A stretch of 34,793 nucleotides of DNA. Origin: Pseudomonas lactucae. GTDB lineage: Bacteria; Pseudomonadota; Gammaproteobacteria; Pseudomonadales; Pseudomonadaceae. Location: contig NZ_JAFHKI010000031.1 in assembly GCF_016937615.1 (NCBI RefSeq), forward strand, positions 1-34,793, written 5' to 3'. The translations under genes and the position numbers were made by a program. Positions 15,258 through 23,058 of the stretch are shown here, piece after piece. How positions within the stretch are numbered: the first letter of the stretch is position 1; each line of letters opens with the position of its first letter. A model generated the notes under the pieces. It made no database searches. It had not been told where the DNA came from and saw only the letters and a list, made by a program, of their open reading frames with translations.

Positions 15258-15815
15258 ATGTTTGCCAAACAGTATTCACACCGCTTGCCTGCCGACTATG
15301 ACATGGACGTGATACGCCACCGCGCCGCGCAATTGGGGCCAGTGTGGGATCGCACCGACGGGTTGCTGTTCAAGGCATTTATCGCCCAGGAGCGTGGGCA
15401 AGCACCGGGCGTGGGCAATCTGTATGCGTCTGTGTACCTATGGTCCGACCCTTTGCAGGCCGCTGACTTCTTGCTCGGCGAGCGTTTTCAGAAGGTGCTC
15501 GACAGCTTTGGTCGGCCCGACATTGAGAGCTGGTTGCCGTTGGATGTTCTGCGCGGCCCGGCGCAGAGTGCGTTGAGCCTGTATCGCGAGGAGTGGGCGC
15601 TGGAACCGGGGGCTGACCGGTTGGCAAGGCTGGTCGAAGAGAAACGCCGCAATCGGCAGTTGGCCGATAGCAGCGACACGTTCGCGGTGTTCCTGGCCTT
15701 GGACGTGCAGGCATGGCGCCTGGTGCGGATCACTTTATCGAGCCACGCTCTGGATCCTGGCCATCCGGGCACCGGTTACCAAGTGCTCTATCTGGCCCAA
15801 GGCGTTGCGTCATAA
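15258..15815 (+). CDS. DUF4865 family protein
   Basis: This 185-residue soluble protein begins MFAKQYSHRLPADYDMDVIRH, the recognisable start of the DUF4865 family, and continues with LLFKAFIAQERG, VYLWSD and DFLLGERFQKVLDSFGRP. No catalytic motif is obvious. Family members are often found beside LysR regulators, as here, and resemble monooxygenase-like ferredoxin-fold proteins; a function cannot be given. AGGAG lies 8 bases before the ATG. Confidence 0.8.
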   Translation: MFAKQYSHRLPADYDMDVIRHRAAQLGPVWDRTDGLLFKAFIAQERGQAPGVGNLYASVYLWSDPLQAADFLLGERFQKVLDSFGRPDIESWLPLDVLRGPAQSALSLYREEWALEPGADRLARLVEEKRRNRQLADSSDTFAVFLALDVQAWRLVRITLSSHALDPGHPGTGYQVLYLAQGVAS

Positions 15816-15868
15816 GGCCAACTGCGCCAGTCTTGGTGGTCTCGACCTCTGCGTATCAGCGATCCACG

Positions 15869-16423
15869 ATGCAAGCCACCCGTTTGACCCTCATCTGTCA
15901 CGCCGTTACGCCCCTGCAAAAACAGGGGCGTTTTCCCGATGACGAGTCGGTGGTGATGGATTGGCAAGGCGCAGCGTTGTCCCTGGCCGGACAGTACAAG
16001 AAAACCCCGCGTCTGCTGTGTGGTCCGGAAGCGCGTACGCGGCAGACCGCAGGGTTGTTTGGCGCACATCCAGTGATCGACGATGCCCTGCGTGACGGTG
16101 ATGTTGGCACCTGGAAAGGCCAGGCTATCGGCCAGCTTGATAGCGACGAATTGACCGCTTGGCGTACCGACAGCTCCCGCGCGCCCCATGGCGGCGAGTC
16201 GGTCGATCAGGTGTGCGCGCGGGTGGCGCAGTGGATCAAATCCGTCGAAGCCCAGCCTGGCCATGTCGTGGCCATCACCCACCCCTTTGTGATCCGCGCC
16301 GCGCTGCTGTACGTCATGCAGTTCCCGGTCTCGATGTTTTACCGGATCGACGTCGAGCCGCTGTCGGCAACCCAATTGCGCTTCAACGACGTATGGCGCC
16401 TGCGCCTGGAAACTCACGCCTGA
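15869..16423 (+). CDS. Histidine phosphatase family protein with altered RHG motif
   Basis: This 184-residue protein has the phosphoglycerate-mutase-like fold. The usual LxRHGxT signature reads LICHAVTP, so the catalytic His is kept but Arg becomes Cys and Gly becomes Ala. Other family residues are present: CGPEARTRQTA (second Arg), HGGESVDQVCARV, and the second catalytic His in ITHPFVIRAALL. It directly precedes cobF (45-base gap). It may therefore take the CobC-like place of a cobalamin-pathway phosphatase, or it may have lost phosphatase activity. The start at 15869 is chosen because the frame upstream overlaps the DUF4865 gene; its ribosome binding site is weak. Confidence 0.78.
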   Translation: MQATRLTLICHAVTPLQKQGRFPDDESVVMDWQGAALSLAGQYKKTPRLLCGPEARTRQTAGLFGAHPVIDDALRDGDVGTWKGQAIGQLDSDELTAWRTDSSRAPHGGESVDQVCARVAQWIKSVEAQPGHVVAITHPFVIRAALLYVMQFPVSMFYRIDVEPLSATQLRFNDVWRLRLETHA

Positions 16424-16468
16424 GTAGGTGAACATGGCAAAATCCACGCCCCGCAATAAGAGCAACCC

Positions 16469-17224
16469 ATGAAACGCATCCTGATCATTGGCATTGGCGC
16501 CGGCAACCCTGACTACATCACGATGCAGGCCGTGAAGGCGCTGAACCGCACCGACGTGTTTTTCCTGATGGACAAGGGCCAGAGCAAAGACAAACTGATC
16601 GACCTGCGGCGCGAGATCTGTGAAACCTATATCACCGAGCCCGGCTACCGTTTTGTCGAGGCCGATTGCCCGGAGCGTGAGCGCGGTGAGATCGACTACA
16701 CCACCGCCGTGCAGGACCTCAACCGTGATAAGCAAGCTACCTTCGAACGCATGATCAACGAGGAAATGGTCGACGGGGAGGTGGGCGCGTTCCTGGCCTG
16801 GGGCGACCCGGCGCTGTACGACAGCACTATCCGCATCCTTAAGGCGATCCTGGCCAGTGGCCGTTGTGCATTTGAGTTTGAAGTGATCCCCGGCATCACC
16901 AGCGTGCAGGCCCTGGCCGCCCAGCATAAGGTGGCGTTGAACCGTATCGGCAAGTCCGTCGAGATCACCACCGGCCGCCGCCTGGCGGCGGGGCAGGCCA
17001 GTGATGCCGATACCCTGGTGGTCATGCTCGACGCTGAAGACTCCTACCGCACGGTGGCCGATCAGGACCTGGATATTTACTGGGGCGCCTACCTGGGCAC
17101 GCCGGACGAGATCCTGATCAGCGGCAAGGTCAGCGAAGTGGCTGACGATATCCAACGGGTGCGCAAGGCCGCGCGCCTGGCCAATGGCTGGATCATGGAC
17201 ACTTATTTGTTGCGCAAACCCTGA
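16469..17224 (+). CDS. cobF: Precorrin-6A synthase (deacetylating), CobF
   Basis: This 251-residue SAM-dependent methyltransferase of the tetrapyrrole methylase fold begins RILIIGIGAGNPDYITMQAV (the P-loop-like GIGAGNP) and contains FLAWGDPALYDSTIRIL and the central motif VIPGITSVQALAAQHKVALN. This pattern, with the E. coli-absent block ERMINEEMVDGEVGAFLAWGDP, identifies CobF. CobF methylates precorrin-5 at C-1 and releases acetate in aerobic B12 synthesis. The other cob genes are not in the window; cobF often stands alone in Pseudomonas. Confidence 0.93.
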   Translation: MKRILIIGIGAGNPDYITMQAVKALNRTDVFFLMDKGQSKDKLIDLRREICETYITEPGYRFVEADCPERERGEIDYTTAVQDLNRDKQATFERMINEEMVDGEVGAFLAWGDPALYDSTIRILKAILASGRCAFEFEVIPGITSVQALAAQHKVALNRIGKSVEITTGRRLAAGQASDADTLVVMLDAEDSYRTVADQDLDIYWGAYLGTPDEILISGKVSEVADDIQRVRKAARLANGWIMDTYLLRKP

Positions 17225-17235
17225 GGTCGCGTCCC

Positions 17236-17955
17236 ATGTTCAAACGCCTTGCCCTCGCGCTGGCCCTGGTGGCCGGCGTTGCCCACGCTGATTCCGAGTT
17301 GCACACCGATTTGCCACTCGCGTACCTGGAACAGACCCAAAGCGACGCGCGCAACGAGCCGCTGGTGATCTTTTTGCACGGGTTCGGCAGTAATGAGGAA
17401 GACCTGTTCGACATCAAGGACGCATTGCCCTCCACCTGGACGTACCTGTCGGTCCGCGCGCCGACGCCGGTGCAACCGAATGGCTTTCGCTGGTTTACCA
17501 AGACGCCGGGTGACGGCGATTACGATGGTGTGACCGCTGATTTGCAGAGCAGCGCCAAGCTGATCAAGGATTTTATCGGCAAAGCCAGCGCCAAGTATCA
17601 CACCCAGCCTGACCGGGTATTCCTGGTGGGCTTCAGCCAGGGTGCGATCATGTCCTACGAGGTTGCCTTGCGTGACCCGCAGCTGGTGCGCGGTATTGCG
17701 GCGCTGAGTGGTAGTGTGCTGCCGGTGCTCAAGGCTGAGCTCAAGCCCGACCAGCGCTTGGGCAAACTGGCGATCTTTATCGGCCACGGCACCCTGGATC
17801 AGGCACTGCCGTATGTGTCGGCGACGCGGGCGAATGAAGTGTTGGTGGGGTTGGGGTTGCAGCCGGAATTTCATGCTTACCCAGGGATGAACCACACCAT
17901 CAGCGAGGCGGAAGTGCAGGACTTGAAGGCCTGGCTTGAATCGAATGTGAAGTGA
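17236..17955 (+). CDS. Exported alpha/beta hydrolase (carboxylesterase/phospholipase family)
   Basis: This 239-residue protein has a signal peptide ending VAGVAHA-DSE. The rest is the carboxylesterase/lysophospholipase fold: oxyanion motif FLHGFGSNEEDL, nucleophile elbow GFSQG (Ser134), Asp188 in HGTLDQ and His220 in GMNHTIS. It probably hydrolyses short esters or lysophospholipids in the periplasm. It starts 11 bases after cobF with a GAGG site and is likely co-transcribed, but no functional link to B12 is evident. Confidence 0.86.
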   Translation: MFKRLALALALVAGVAHADSELHTDLPLAYLEQTQSDARNEPLVIFLHGFGSNEEDLFDIKDALPSTWTYLSVRAPTPVQPNGFRWFTKTPGDGDYDGVTADLQSSAKLIKDFIGKASAKYHTQPDRVFLVGFSQGAIMSYEVALRDPQLVRGIAALSGSVLPVLKAELKPDQRLGKLAIFIGHGTLDQALPYVSATRANEVLVGLGLQPEFHAYPGMNHTISEAEVQDLKAWLESNVK

Positions 17956-17965
17956 GCACGGTTGA

Positions 17966-17994
17966 AATGTGGGAGGGGTGCCCCCTCCCACATT
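17966..17994. repeat. REP-like perfect hairpin between convergent genes
   Basis: AATGTGGGAGGGG and CCCCTCCCACATT form a 13-bp perfect stem around TGC, 10 bases after the hydrolase stop and 26 bases before the convergent DcrB-like stop. It shares the GTGGGAGGGG core of the REPs at both window ends. It probably acts as a bidirectional transcript end, but no T-run follows. Confidence 0.7.
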
Positions 17995-18020
17995 GGATAT
18001 TCACTGTTTGGGCGATCGGG

Positions 18021-18575
18021 TTACTTATTGCCCGTGATTTGTTTCACCAGTGCAGCATGCCCCTTCGCATCATCGGCCCGCGAGATCGCCTGGATCACCA
18101 CCAGTTGGTTGCCCGAACCACCGAGGAACGTGGAATTGAGCGTCTTGCCGCCGCCCTGGGTGGCGGTGCTGTCCACCTGGCGCAGGCCGAGGCCCTTGAG
18201 GGTCAGTTTTTTCTCGCCGAGTTTCTTGAAGTCGGGCAGGGCGGCGCTCTGCTCCTTGACGAAACCGGCCACAGCGCCGTCGAGGAACTGCGGGTCGTTG
18301 TCGCCGATCTTGACTCCGTCTTTGCGCAGGGTTTCGGCGACGATCACCACACTTTTCGTGGTCTGGTTGGCGTACATCGTGCCTTGGGTGGCGGCGGTGC
18401 CGTCCTCGGCCTTGCCGGCAGGCAGGGTGTCGGCGGTGTAGGCCTTGGGCAGGGTGAAGGTGAACTTGCCGCCCAGGGTGGAGAGGGTCTGGGTGGTCGG
18501 CTTGGCGGCGGCGAACACGCTGCCGGCGGTCAGCGCGAGGACCAGCAGGGCGGCGGTCTTGGTGAAGGTGGCCAT
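18021..18575 (-). CDS. DcrB-like periplasmic protein
   Basis: This 184-residue protein has a signal peptide (MATFTKTAALLVLALTAGSVFA). The mature part follows the DcrB pattern: LGGKFTFTLP near the N-terminus, and near the C-terminus KLTLKGLGLRQVDS, then LNSTFLGGSGNQLVVIQ, matching E. coli DcrB blocks LKGHKMQQLDS and GNVGNQLLTMQ. Unlike DcrB it has no lipobox Cys. DcrB is a periplasmic factor needed for some phage entry and envelope homeostasis. GGAG lies 7 bases before the ATG at 18575; the open frame to 18689 would overlap the kefB-like gene. Confidence 0.75.
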   Translation of the reverse strand: MATFTKTAALLVLALTAGSVFAAAKPTTQTLSTLGGKFTFTLPKAYTADTLPAGKAEDGTAATQGTMYANQTTKSVVIVAETLRKDGVKIGDNDPQFLDGAVAGFVKEQSAALPDFKKLGEKKLTLKGLGLRQVDSTATQGGGKTLNSTFLGGSGNQLVVIQAISRADDAKGHAALVKQITGNK

Positions 18576-18588
18576 GAAGCGCTCCAAG

Positions 18589-18642
18589 GGATGAACGAAA
18601 TTGCGGAGCATTCTGTCAGAAAATTCGCAATTTCGTTCATCC
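18589..18642. promoter_or_regulatory. Large perfect inverted repeat in the leader of the DcrB-like gene
   Basis: GGATGAACGAAATTGCG (18589-18605) and CGCAATTTCGTTCATCC (18626-18642) are perfect 17-bp complements. The 20-base spacer contains a smaller TTCTG-T-CAGAA hairpin. On the minus strand it lies between the kefB-like stop (18649) and the DcrB-like ribosome binding site, which starts immediately after it. No T-run follows. It could be an mRNA processing or stabiliser structure, or an operator. Confidence 0.7.
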
Positions 18643-18648
18643 GTAGCC

Positions 18649-20457
18649 TTACACCTTGTCGGACTCTTCCTCAAGCCTGTCCATTTCAAACAGCCGCGCC
18701 AATTCGGCTCGCGCTTCCTGGGCGGTCTGCATCACCTTGGCCGCGTCGTCGTATACCGCGTGCTGGGCGGCGAGCACTTGCAGGTCGTGGTTCTTGAAAC
18801 GGGTGATGCGCGCATCCGCCTGGGCCTGGCTCAGCCCGAGGCCCACGAGGGTACGGCGACTCATTTCCAGGCTGGAATAGAAGGTTTCGCGAACCGGCGA
18901 GGCGTCCAGGTCCACCAGGCGATGCACGTGCTGGCGGTTACGGGCGCGGGCGATGATCTTCATGTGGGGGTAAAGATTGCGCACCAGTTCGGCGGTCTTG
19001 ATGTTGATCTCCGGGTCGTCCATGGCGATCACAAAGAACTCTGCTTGGTCGACCTTGGCCGCATGCAGGATTTCGGGGCGTTGCGGGTCGCCGTAGAACA
19101 CCGGCATGCCGCCGAAACTGCGGGTCAGCTCGATGGTTTCCACCGAGGTGTCGAGGGCAATAAACGAGATATTCTGCGCGCGCAGGATCCGCGCCACGAT
19201 CTGTCCCATACGGCCCATGCCGGCAATCACCACGCGTGGCGCGTCACTTTCGATGGCGCGGTATTCCTCGGGCACTTCCACCGGTTTGACCTTGGGTTTG
19301 AACAGCTTCGGACACACCAGCAACAACAGCGGCGTGACCGCCATGGACAGGGTAATGGTGAGCACCAGGATGTCGTAGAGGTGCGGTTCGAACAGGCCCT
19401 GGTCGCGTCCGATCTTGAACACCACAAAGGCGAACTCACCGCCGGCCGCGAGCACCACGCCCAGGCGCAGGGCGCTTTCGCGGTTGAGGTCACCCACCAG
19501 TCGGCCCACGGCGTAGAGCAACGGCAGCTTCAGGCCGATCAGCAGCAGGGTCAGGCCAATCACCACCAGCGGCGAACTGAGCAGCAGGCTGAGGTTGGCG
19601 CCCATGCCCACACTGATAAAGAACAGTCCCAACAGCAAGCCCTTGAACGGTTCGATCTGGGACTCCAGTTCGTGGCGGTACTCCGAGTCCGCCAGCAGCA
19701 AACCGGCGAGAAACGCGCCGAGGGCCATGGACACACCCACCAGTTCCATCAGCCAGGCGGTCCCGATCACCACGAGCAAGGCGGTGGCCGTGGACACTTC
19801 ACGCAGGCCGGTTTTGGCGACGATGCGAAACACCGGGCGCAACAGGTAGCGCCCGCCGATGATCACCACGGCGATGCTGCCGAGAATCTGCAGCACGTGT
19901 TGCAAGCCTTCGGCTTCGGTGGTCGGGTGATCACTGCCGGCCAGCAGCGGCACCATGGCGATCAGCGGGATCGCGGCGATGTCCTGGAACAGCAGAATCG
20001 CAAACGCCAGACGACCGTGGGGCTGGTTCAACTCCTTGCGCTCGGCCAGGCTTTGTAGGCCAAACGCGGTGGACGACAGCGCCAGGCCCAGGCCCAACAC
20101 GATGGCGCTGTTCCAGGCCTGGCCAAAGACCCAAAGTGCTACCGCGCCCATCACCAAGCCGGTCAACAGCACCTGGGCCAGGCCGACACCGAACACGGCC
20201 TTGCGCATTACCCATAAACGTTTGGGCGATAGCTCAAGGCCAATGATGAACAGCAACAACACCACACCCAGTTCGGAGAACTGCGCAACGCTTTGCGGGT
20301 TGCCGATCAGGCCCAGCACCGACGGGCCGATGATCACACCGGCAAACAGATAACCGAGCACCGCGCCCAGTTGCAGGCGCTTGGCCAGCGGCACGGTCAG
20401 CACAGCGGCGAGCAGGAACACTACGGCTGCTTGTAACAGGTTGCCTTCATGGGGCAT
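18649..20457 (-). CDS. kefB: KefB-type glutathione-regulated potassium/proton antiporter
   Basis: This protein of about 602 residues has 12 or so membrane helices of the CPA2 fold (about 1-385) and a C-terminal TrkA-N/RCK domain (from about 405; GMGRMG at 413-418). Membrane motifs shared with E. coli KefB/KefC include FSELGVVLLLFIIGLELSP, LLFQDIAAIP, SEYRHELESQIEP, FKGLLLGLFFISVGM and GGEFAFVVF. KefB exports K+ and acidifies the cytoplasm to protect against electrophiles when activated by glutathione adducts. GGAG lies 6 bases before the ATG at 20457 (MPHEGNLLQAA), so the longer frame to 20484 is rejected. No KefF/KefG ancillary gene is adjacent. Confidence 0.87.
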   Translation of the reverse strand: MPHEGNLLQAAVVFLLAAVLTVPLAKRLQLGAVLGYLFAGVIIGPSVLGLIGNPQSVAQFSELGVVLLLFIIGLELSPKRLWVMRKAVFGVGLAQVLLTGLVMGAVALWVFGQAWNSAIVLGLGLALSSTAFGLQSLAERKELNQPHGRLAFAILLFQDIAAIPLIAMVPLLAGSDHPTTEAEGLQHVLQILGSIAVVIIGGRYLLRPVFRIVAKTGLREVSTATALLVVIGTAWLMELVGVSMALGAFLAGLLLADSEYRHELESQIEPFKGLLLGLFFISVGMGANLSLLLSSPLVVIGLTLLLIGLKLPLLYAVGRLVGDLNRESALRLGVVLAAGGEFAFVVFKIGRDQGLFEPHLYDILVLTITLSMAVTPLLLLVCPKLFKPKVKPVEVPEEYRAIESDAPRVVIAGMGRMGQIVARILRAQNISFIALDTSVETIELTRSFGGMPVFYGDPQRPEILHAAKVDQAEFFVIAMDDPEINIKTAELVRNLYPHMKIIARARNRQHVHRLVDLDASPVRETFYSSLEMSRRTLVGLGLSQAQADARITRFKNHDLQVLAAQHAVYDDAAKVMQTAQEARAELARLFEMDRLEEESDKV

Positions 20458-20652
20458 TGCGAACTCCAGAATCTTTAAAGCCAATCAACAGGTGCGTATT
20501 AGAGCGCTTTTTACATTTCGAAAATTGTGTTTTTGCTGCGCGGTGGGGAGATATCGCGCCATCGGTCATGGGGCGATGACGGGGCCAGCGGTGATTCCGG
20601 AAGGATATCCAAACAATTTGCCCTCGGGCGCGGGTGGAAGCCAGGGACATTC

Positions 20653-20670
20653 GAACCTAGTTTTAGGTTC
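20653..20670. promoter_or_regulatory. Inverted repeat upstream of the HigB-like toxin gene
   Basis: GAACCTA-GTTT-TAGGTTC is a perfect 7-bp dyad 32 bases before the toxin ATG. A TATATT at 20678-20683 could be the -10 box. It is the probable operator for the HigA-like antitoxin. Confidence 0.6.
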
Positions 20671-20702
20671 TTGAGTTTATATTCCTTGGGTGGCATATTT
20701 GC

Positions 20703-21068
20703 ATGGGCTGCGACATTGAATACACGGATGAATTCGCAGATTGGTGGGATGATCTGGGCGAAAGGGAACAGGTTTCGGTGTGTGCCAGCGTTGATCTGCT
20801 AGGGCTTTTCGGACCTGGTTTGGGCTATCCCCACAGTAGCGATATCAAAGGTTCTCGACATGGAATCCTTCGGGAGTTACGGATACAGCACGCTGGGCGA
20901 CCCTATCGTGTGTTGTATGCATTCGATCCACGGCGATGCGCTTTATTGCTCATAGGTGGTGACAAGACCGGACAGCGCCGATGGTACGAGGAGCACATCC
21001 CGGTGGCAGAAAAGCTGTACGACATACATTTGGAAGCATTGCGTAAAGAGGGCCGTAACCATGGCTAA
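20703..21068 (+). CDS. HigB-like RelE/ParE superfamily toxin (Gp49-type)
   Basis: This 121-residue protein matches the HigB/Gp49 type: IEYTDEFADWWDDLGEREQ at the start, LGYPHSSDIKGSRHG, then LRELRIQHAGRPYRVLYAFDPRR and LLIGGDKTGQRRWYEEHIPVAEKLYDIHLE. The family cleaves mRNA at the ribosome. The toxin gene comes first and overlaps the HTH antitoxin gene by 8 bases, the order usual for higBA. The ATG at 20703 lacks a strong Shine-Dalgarno, which may keep toxin synthesis low. Confidence 0.87.
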   Translation: MGCDIEYTDEFADWWDDLGEREQVSVCASVDLLGLFGPGLGYPHSSDIKGSRHGILRELRIQHAGRPYRVLYAFDPRRCALLLIGGDKTGQRRWYEEHIPVAEKLYDIHLEALRKEGRNHG

Positions 21069-21366
21069 AAAATTCGCTGAACTTCAAGCCCGCATGACGC
21101 CGCAATCTCGCGTCGAGGCCAAGCAGCTGTTTGAGCAACACCTCAAGGAAATGCCGCTGCACGAGCTGCGCAAGGCTCAGCAAATGAGCCAGGAGAGCCT
21201 GGCCAAAGCATTGAATATCAACCAGGCGGCTGTCTCCAAGATGGAGCGGCGTACAGACATGTACATCAGCACATTGCGCAACTACATCCGGGCGATGGGA
21301 GGTGAGCTGGAAATTATTGCAACCTTTCCCGATGGGCAGGTGAAGATCGACAATTTCGCTTATTGA
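21061..21366 (+). CDS. HigA-like XRE-family antitoxin
   Basis: This 101-residue protein carries a Cro/C1-type HTH in its middle (LRKAQQMSQESLAKALNINQ, then AAVSKMERR). The C-terminal helix STLRNYIRAMGGELEIIATFPDG is typical of antitoxins next to Gp49-type toxins. It should neutralise the toxin and repress the operon through the upstream dyad. The ATG at 21061 lies inside the end of the toxin gene, implying translational coupling. The open frame further upstream is a shadow of the toxin. Confidence 0.87.
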   Translation: MAKKFAELQARMTPQSRVEAKQLFEQHLKEMPLHELRKAQQMSQESLAKALNINQAAVSKMERRTDMYISTLRNYIRAMGGELEIIATFPDGQVKIDNFAY

Positions 21367-21463
21367 GCATTCTCAGGCGCTTGGACTTGCCCGGTCAGGA
21401 TTCACCTACCTGTCGCTCTCCCTTTGTTACTATCGCTTCCCCGTCAGCAGGAGTCACCGCCCC

Positions 21464-23017
21464 ATGCAACACCAGTGGGATGAAATGCACCGCACCCGCA
21501 AGCCCACGTTCGTGCTGTGCGGTGAGCCCCAGGGCGATGTGCTCAATCTCTACGTTCACGGCTACTCGGCGTTTTTCAACCGGCAACAGCTGGGCAGCTT
21601 CAAGGCACAGCTGGCCGGTATCGAAGGCTCGACCAACTTGATGCTGTTCTGGCCGGCGGGGCACTTTCTGGAAAATCTGTTTGCCCCGTTCAAGGACGTG
21701 ATCGCTGCGATGCTCGGCGGCGGTGGCCTGGGGGCCGCCACCGTGGGGGTGGGCAAGGCGATCGCGTATTTTCTTGATCACTATAAAAGTGTCGAGGCGC
21801 GGGTGGACGAAGTGGCCAGGAGCTTACTGCCGGAATTGGCGGGGTACCTGCACGGCGAGTCGCTGCAGGTGCGGCGCATCAACCTGATCGGTCATTCGCT
21901 GGGCGCGCGGATTCTGGTCAAGAGTCTGCTGGCCAGCCCTGAAACCGCACGTGAGCTGCCGTTGGACAACCTGCTGCTGATGGGCGGGGCGATCTGTACC
22001 TCCAGCCCCTGGGATGACGTATCGGCGCCGCTCAAGGGGCGGGTGATCAACTGCCATTCCAGCAAGGACTGGGCCCTGGCCCTGAAGCCGGACACCGAAC
22101 GCTGCATTGGGCGGTATGCAATCCCGGTGACTCCGGCGCTGAAGGCCAAGGTCTGCAATGTGCATTTGGCCAGCTTCGACCACGCCGCCTATTGGCCGCA
22201 GTTGCAGACGGTGGTGCAGTACACCGACCTGCTGCATGAGCGGCGCGGCATGATCCGCTCCGACCAGCGCAGCACCGAGGTGCGTTTTGCCGAGGAGGAC
22301 GTCGATCTGTTCCCGGCCCTGGTGCAGGCGCGGCCCGAAGAGTTGAAGTTCCTCGCCGAACTGATGGCGCAAAAACGCAGCGCGTCGATTGATGCCAAGG
22401 TACGCGAGCCGCTTAAATTGGCCATCGAGTTGCAGCGCATGGGGGGCGACAGCTTCATGAACCTGGGCCGTGGGCATGGCGTGAGTTATCGCCAGATCGC
22501 CGAAGATGTGGCGCAGCGACTCGGGATCAAATTTGACCAGCCGCTTGCAAGCGTGGTGCTGGCAGACCTTGAAGCCGAGGTCGCAGAGACCCTCATCGAG
22601 CAGTACAAAGACAAGCTCAGTCACGCCGACCGTCAGGTATTCGACGCCGAGCTCAAGGCCGCCGTGCTAAAAGAGCAGGGCGTGTTCAATCGTATCGACA
22701 TCGGCCGTTCGGCCACCACCGCATTGAGTGGTACGGCATTGGCCGGCCTCACCGGGTTTATCCTGCGCCGTGGCGCGGCCACGGCGATACCGGTGGTGGG
22801 CCAGGCGTTGGCGGCGGCAATGCTGCTGGTGAGCGGCGTGCGGGCGTTTTCCGGCCCCGCCTATTCGATCACCACCCTGGCGGTGCTGGTGATCGGGGTG
22901 ATTCGCCAGCGCAGGGAGCGTGAGGCGCTGAATCAGGAGATGGACCTGGTGGCGCAGGTGGTGGAAGCGTTTGAGCTGCCTCGGGACACGGTGATGCGCA
23001 CGGTCGCATCCGACTGA
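21464..23017 (+). CDS. Fusion of DUF726-like alpha/beta hydrolase and YaaW-like domain
   Basis: This is a 517-residue protein. The N-terminal part (about 15-260) is a lipase-like hydrolase of the DUF726/TMCO4 type: NLYVHGYSAFF oxyanion strand, nucleophile elbow GHSLGA (Ser145), candidate Asp202 (SSKDWAL) and His240 (SFDHAAYW). The C-terminal part (about 280-490) closely follows E. coli YaaW: FPALVQARPEELKFL, IELQRMGGDSFMNLGRGHG, YRQIAEDVAQRLGIKF and the end SGPAYSITTLAVLVIGVIRQRR. A hydrophobic glycine-rich stretch (about 415-482) may contact membrane. YaaW has no settled function. AGGAG lies 11 bases upstream of the ATG. It follows the TA pair by 97 bases and precedes mntH by 41. Confidence 0.78.
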   Translation: MQHQWDEMHRTRKPTFVLCGEPQGDVLNLYVHGYSAFFNRQQLGSFKAQLAGIEGSTNLMLFWPAGHFLENLFAPFKDVIAAMLGGGGLGAATVGVGKAIAYFLDHYKSVEARVDEVARSLLPELAGYLHGESLQVRRINLIGHSLGARILVKSLLASPETARELPLDNLLLMGGAICTSSPWDDVSAPLKGRVINCHSSKDWALALKPDTERCIGRYAIPVTPALKAKVCNVHLASFDHAAYWPQLQTVVQYTDLLHERRGMIRSDQRSTEVRFAEEDVDLFPALVQARPEELKFLAELMAQKRSASIDAKVREPLKLAIELQRMGGDSFMNLGRGHGVSYRQIAEDVAQRLGIKFDQPLASVVLADLEAEVAETLIEQYKDKLSHADRQVFDAELKAAVLKEQGVFNRIDIGRSATTALSGTALAGLTGFILRRGAATAIPVVGQALAAAMLLVSGVRAFSGPAYSITTLAVLVIGVIRQRREREALNQEMDLVAQVVEAFELPRDTVMRTVASD

Positions 23018-23058
23018 TAAGCTGCGCGCCTGTCTAGTGTGTTTGCCTGGGATACTGC

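Noticed and set aside
15788..17155. Long minus-strand open frame (455 codons) opposite the histidine phosphatase and cobF
   Set aside because: It is a high-GC antisense shadow. The plus-strand proteins have clear family motifs, while this translation is rich in His, Gln and Gly with no domain.
18601..20058. Plus-strand open frame opposite the kefB-like gene
   Set aside because: It is a low-complexity His/Gln-rich translation antisense to a well-recognised antiporter.
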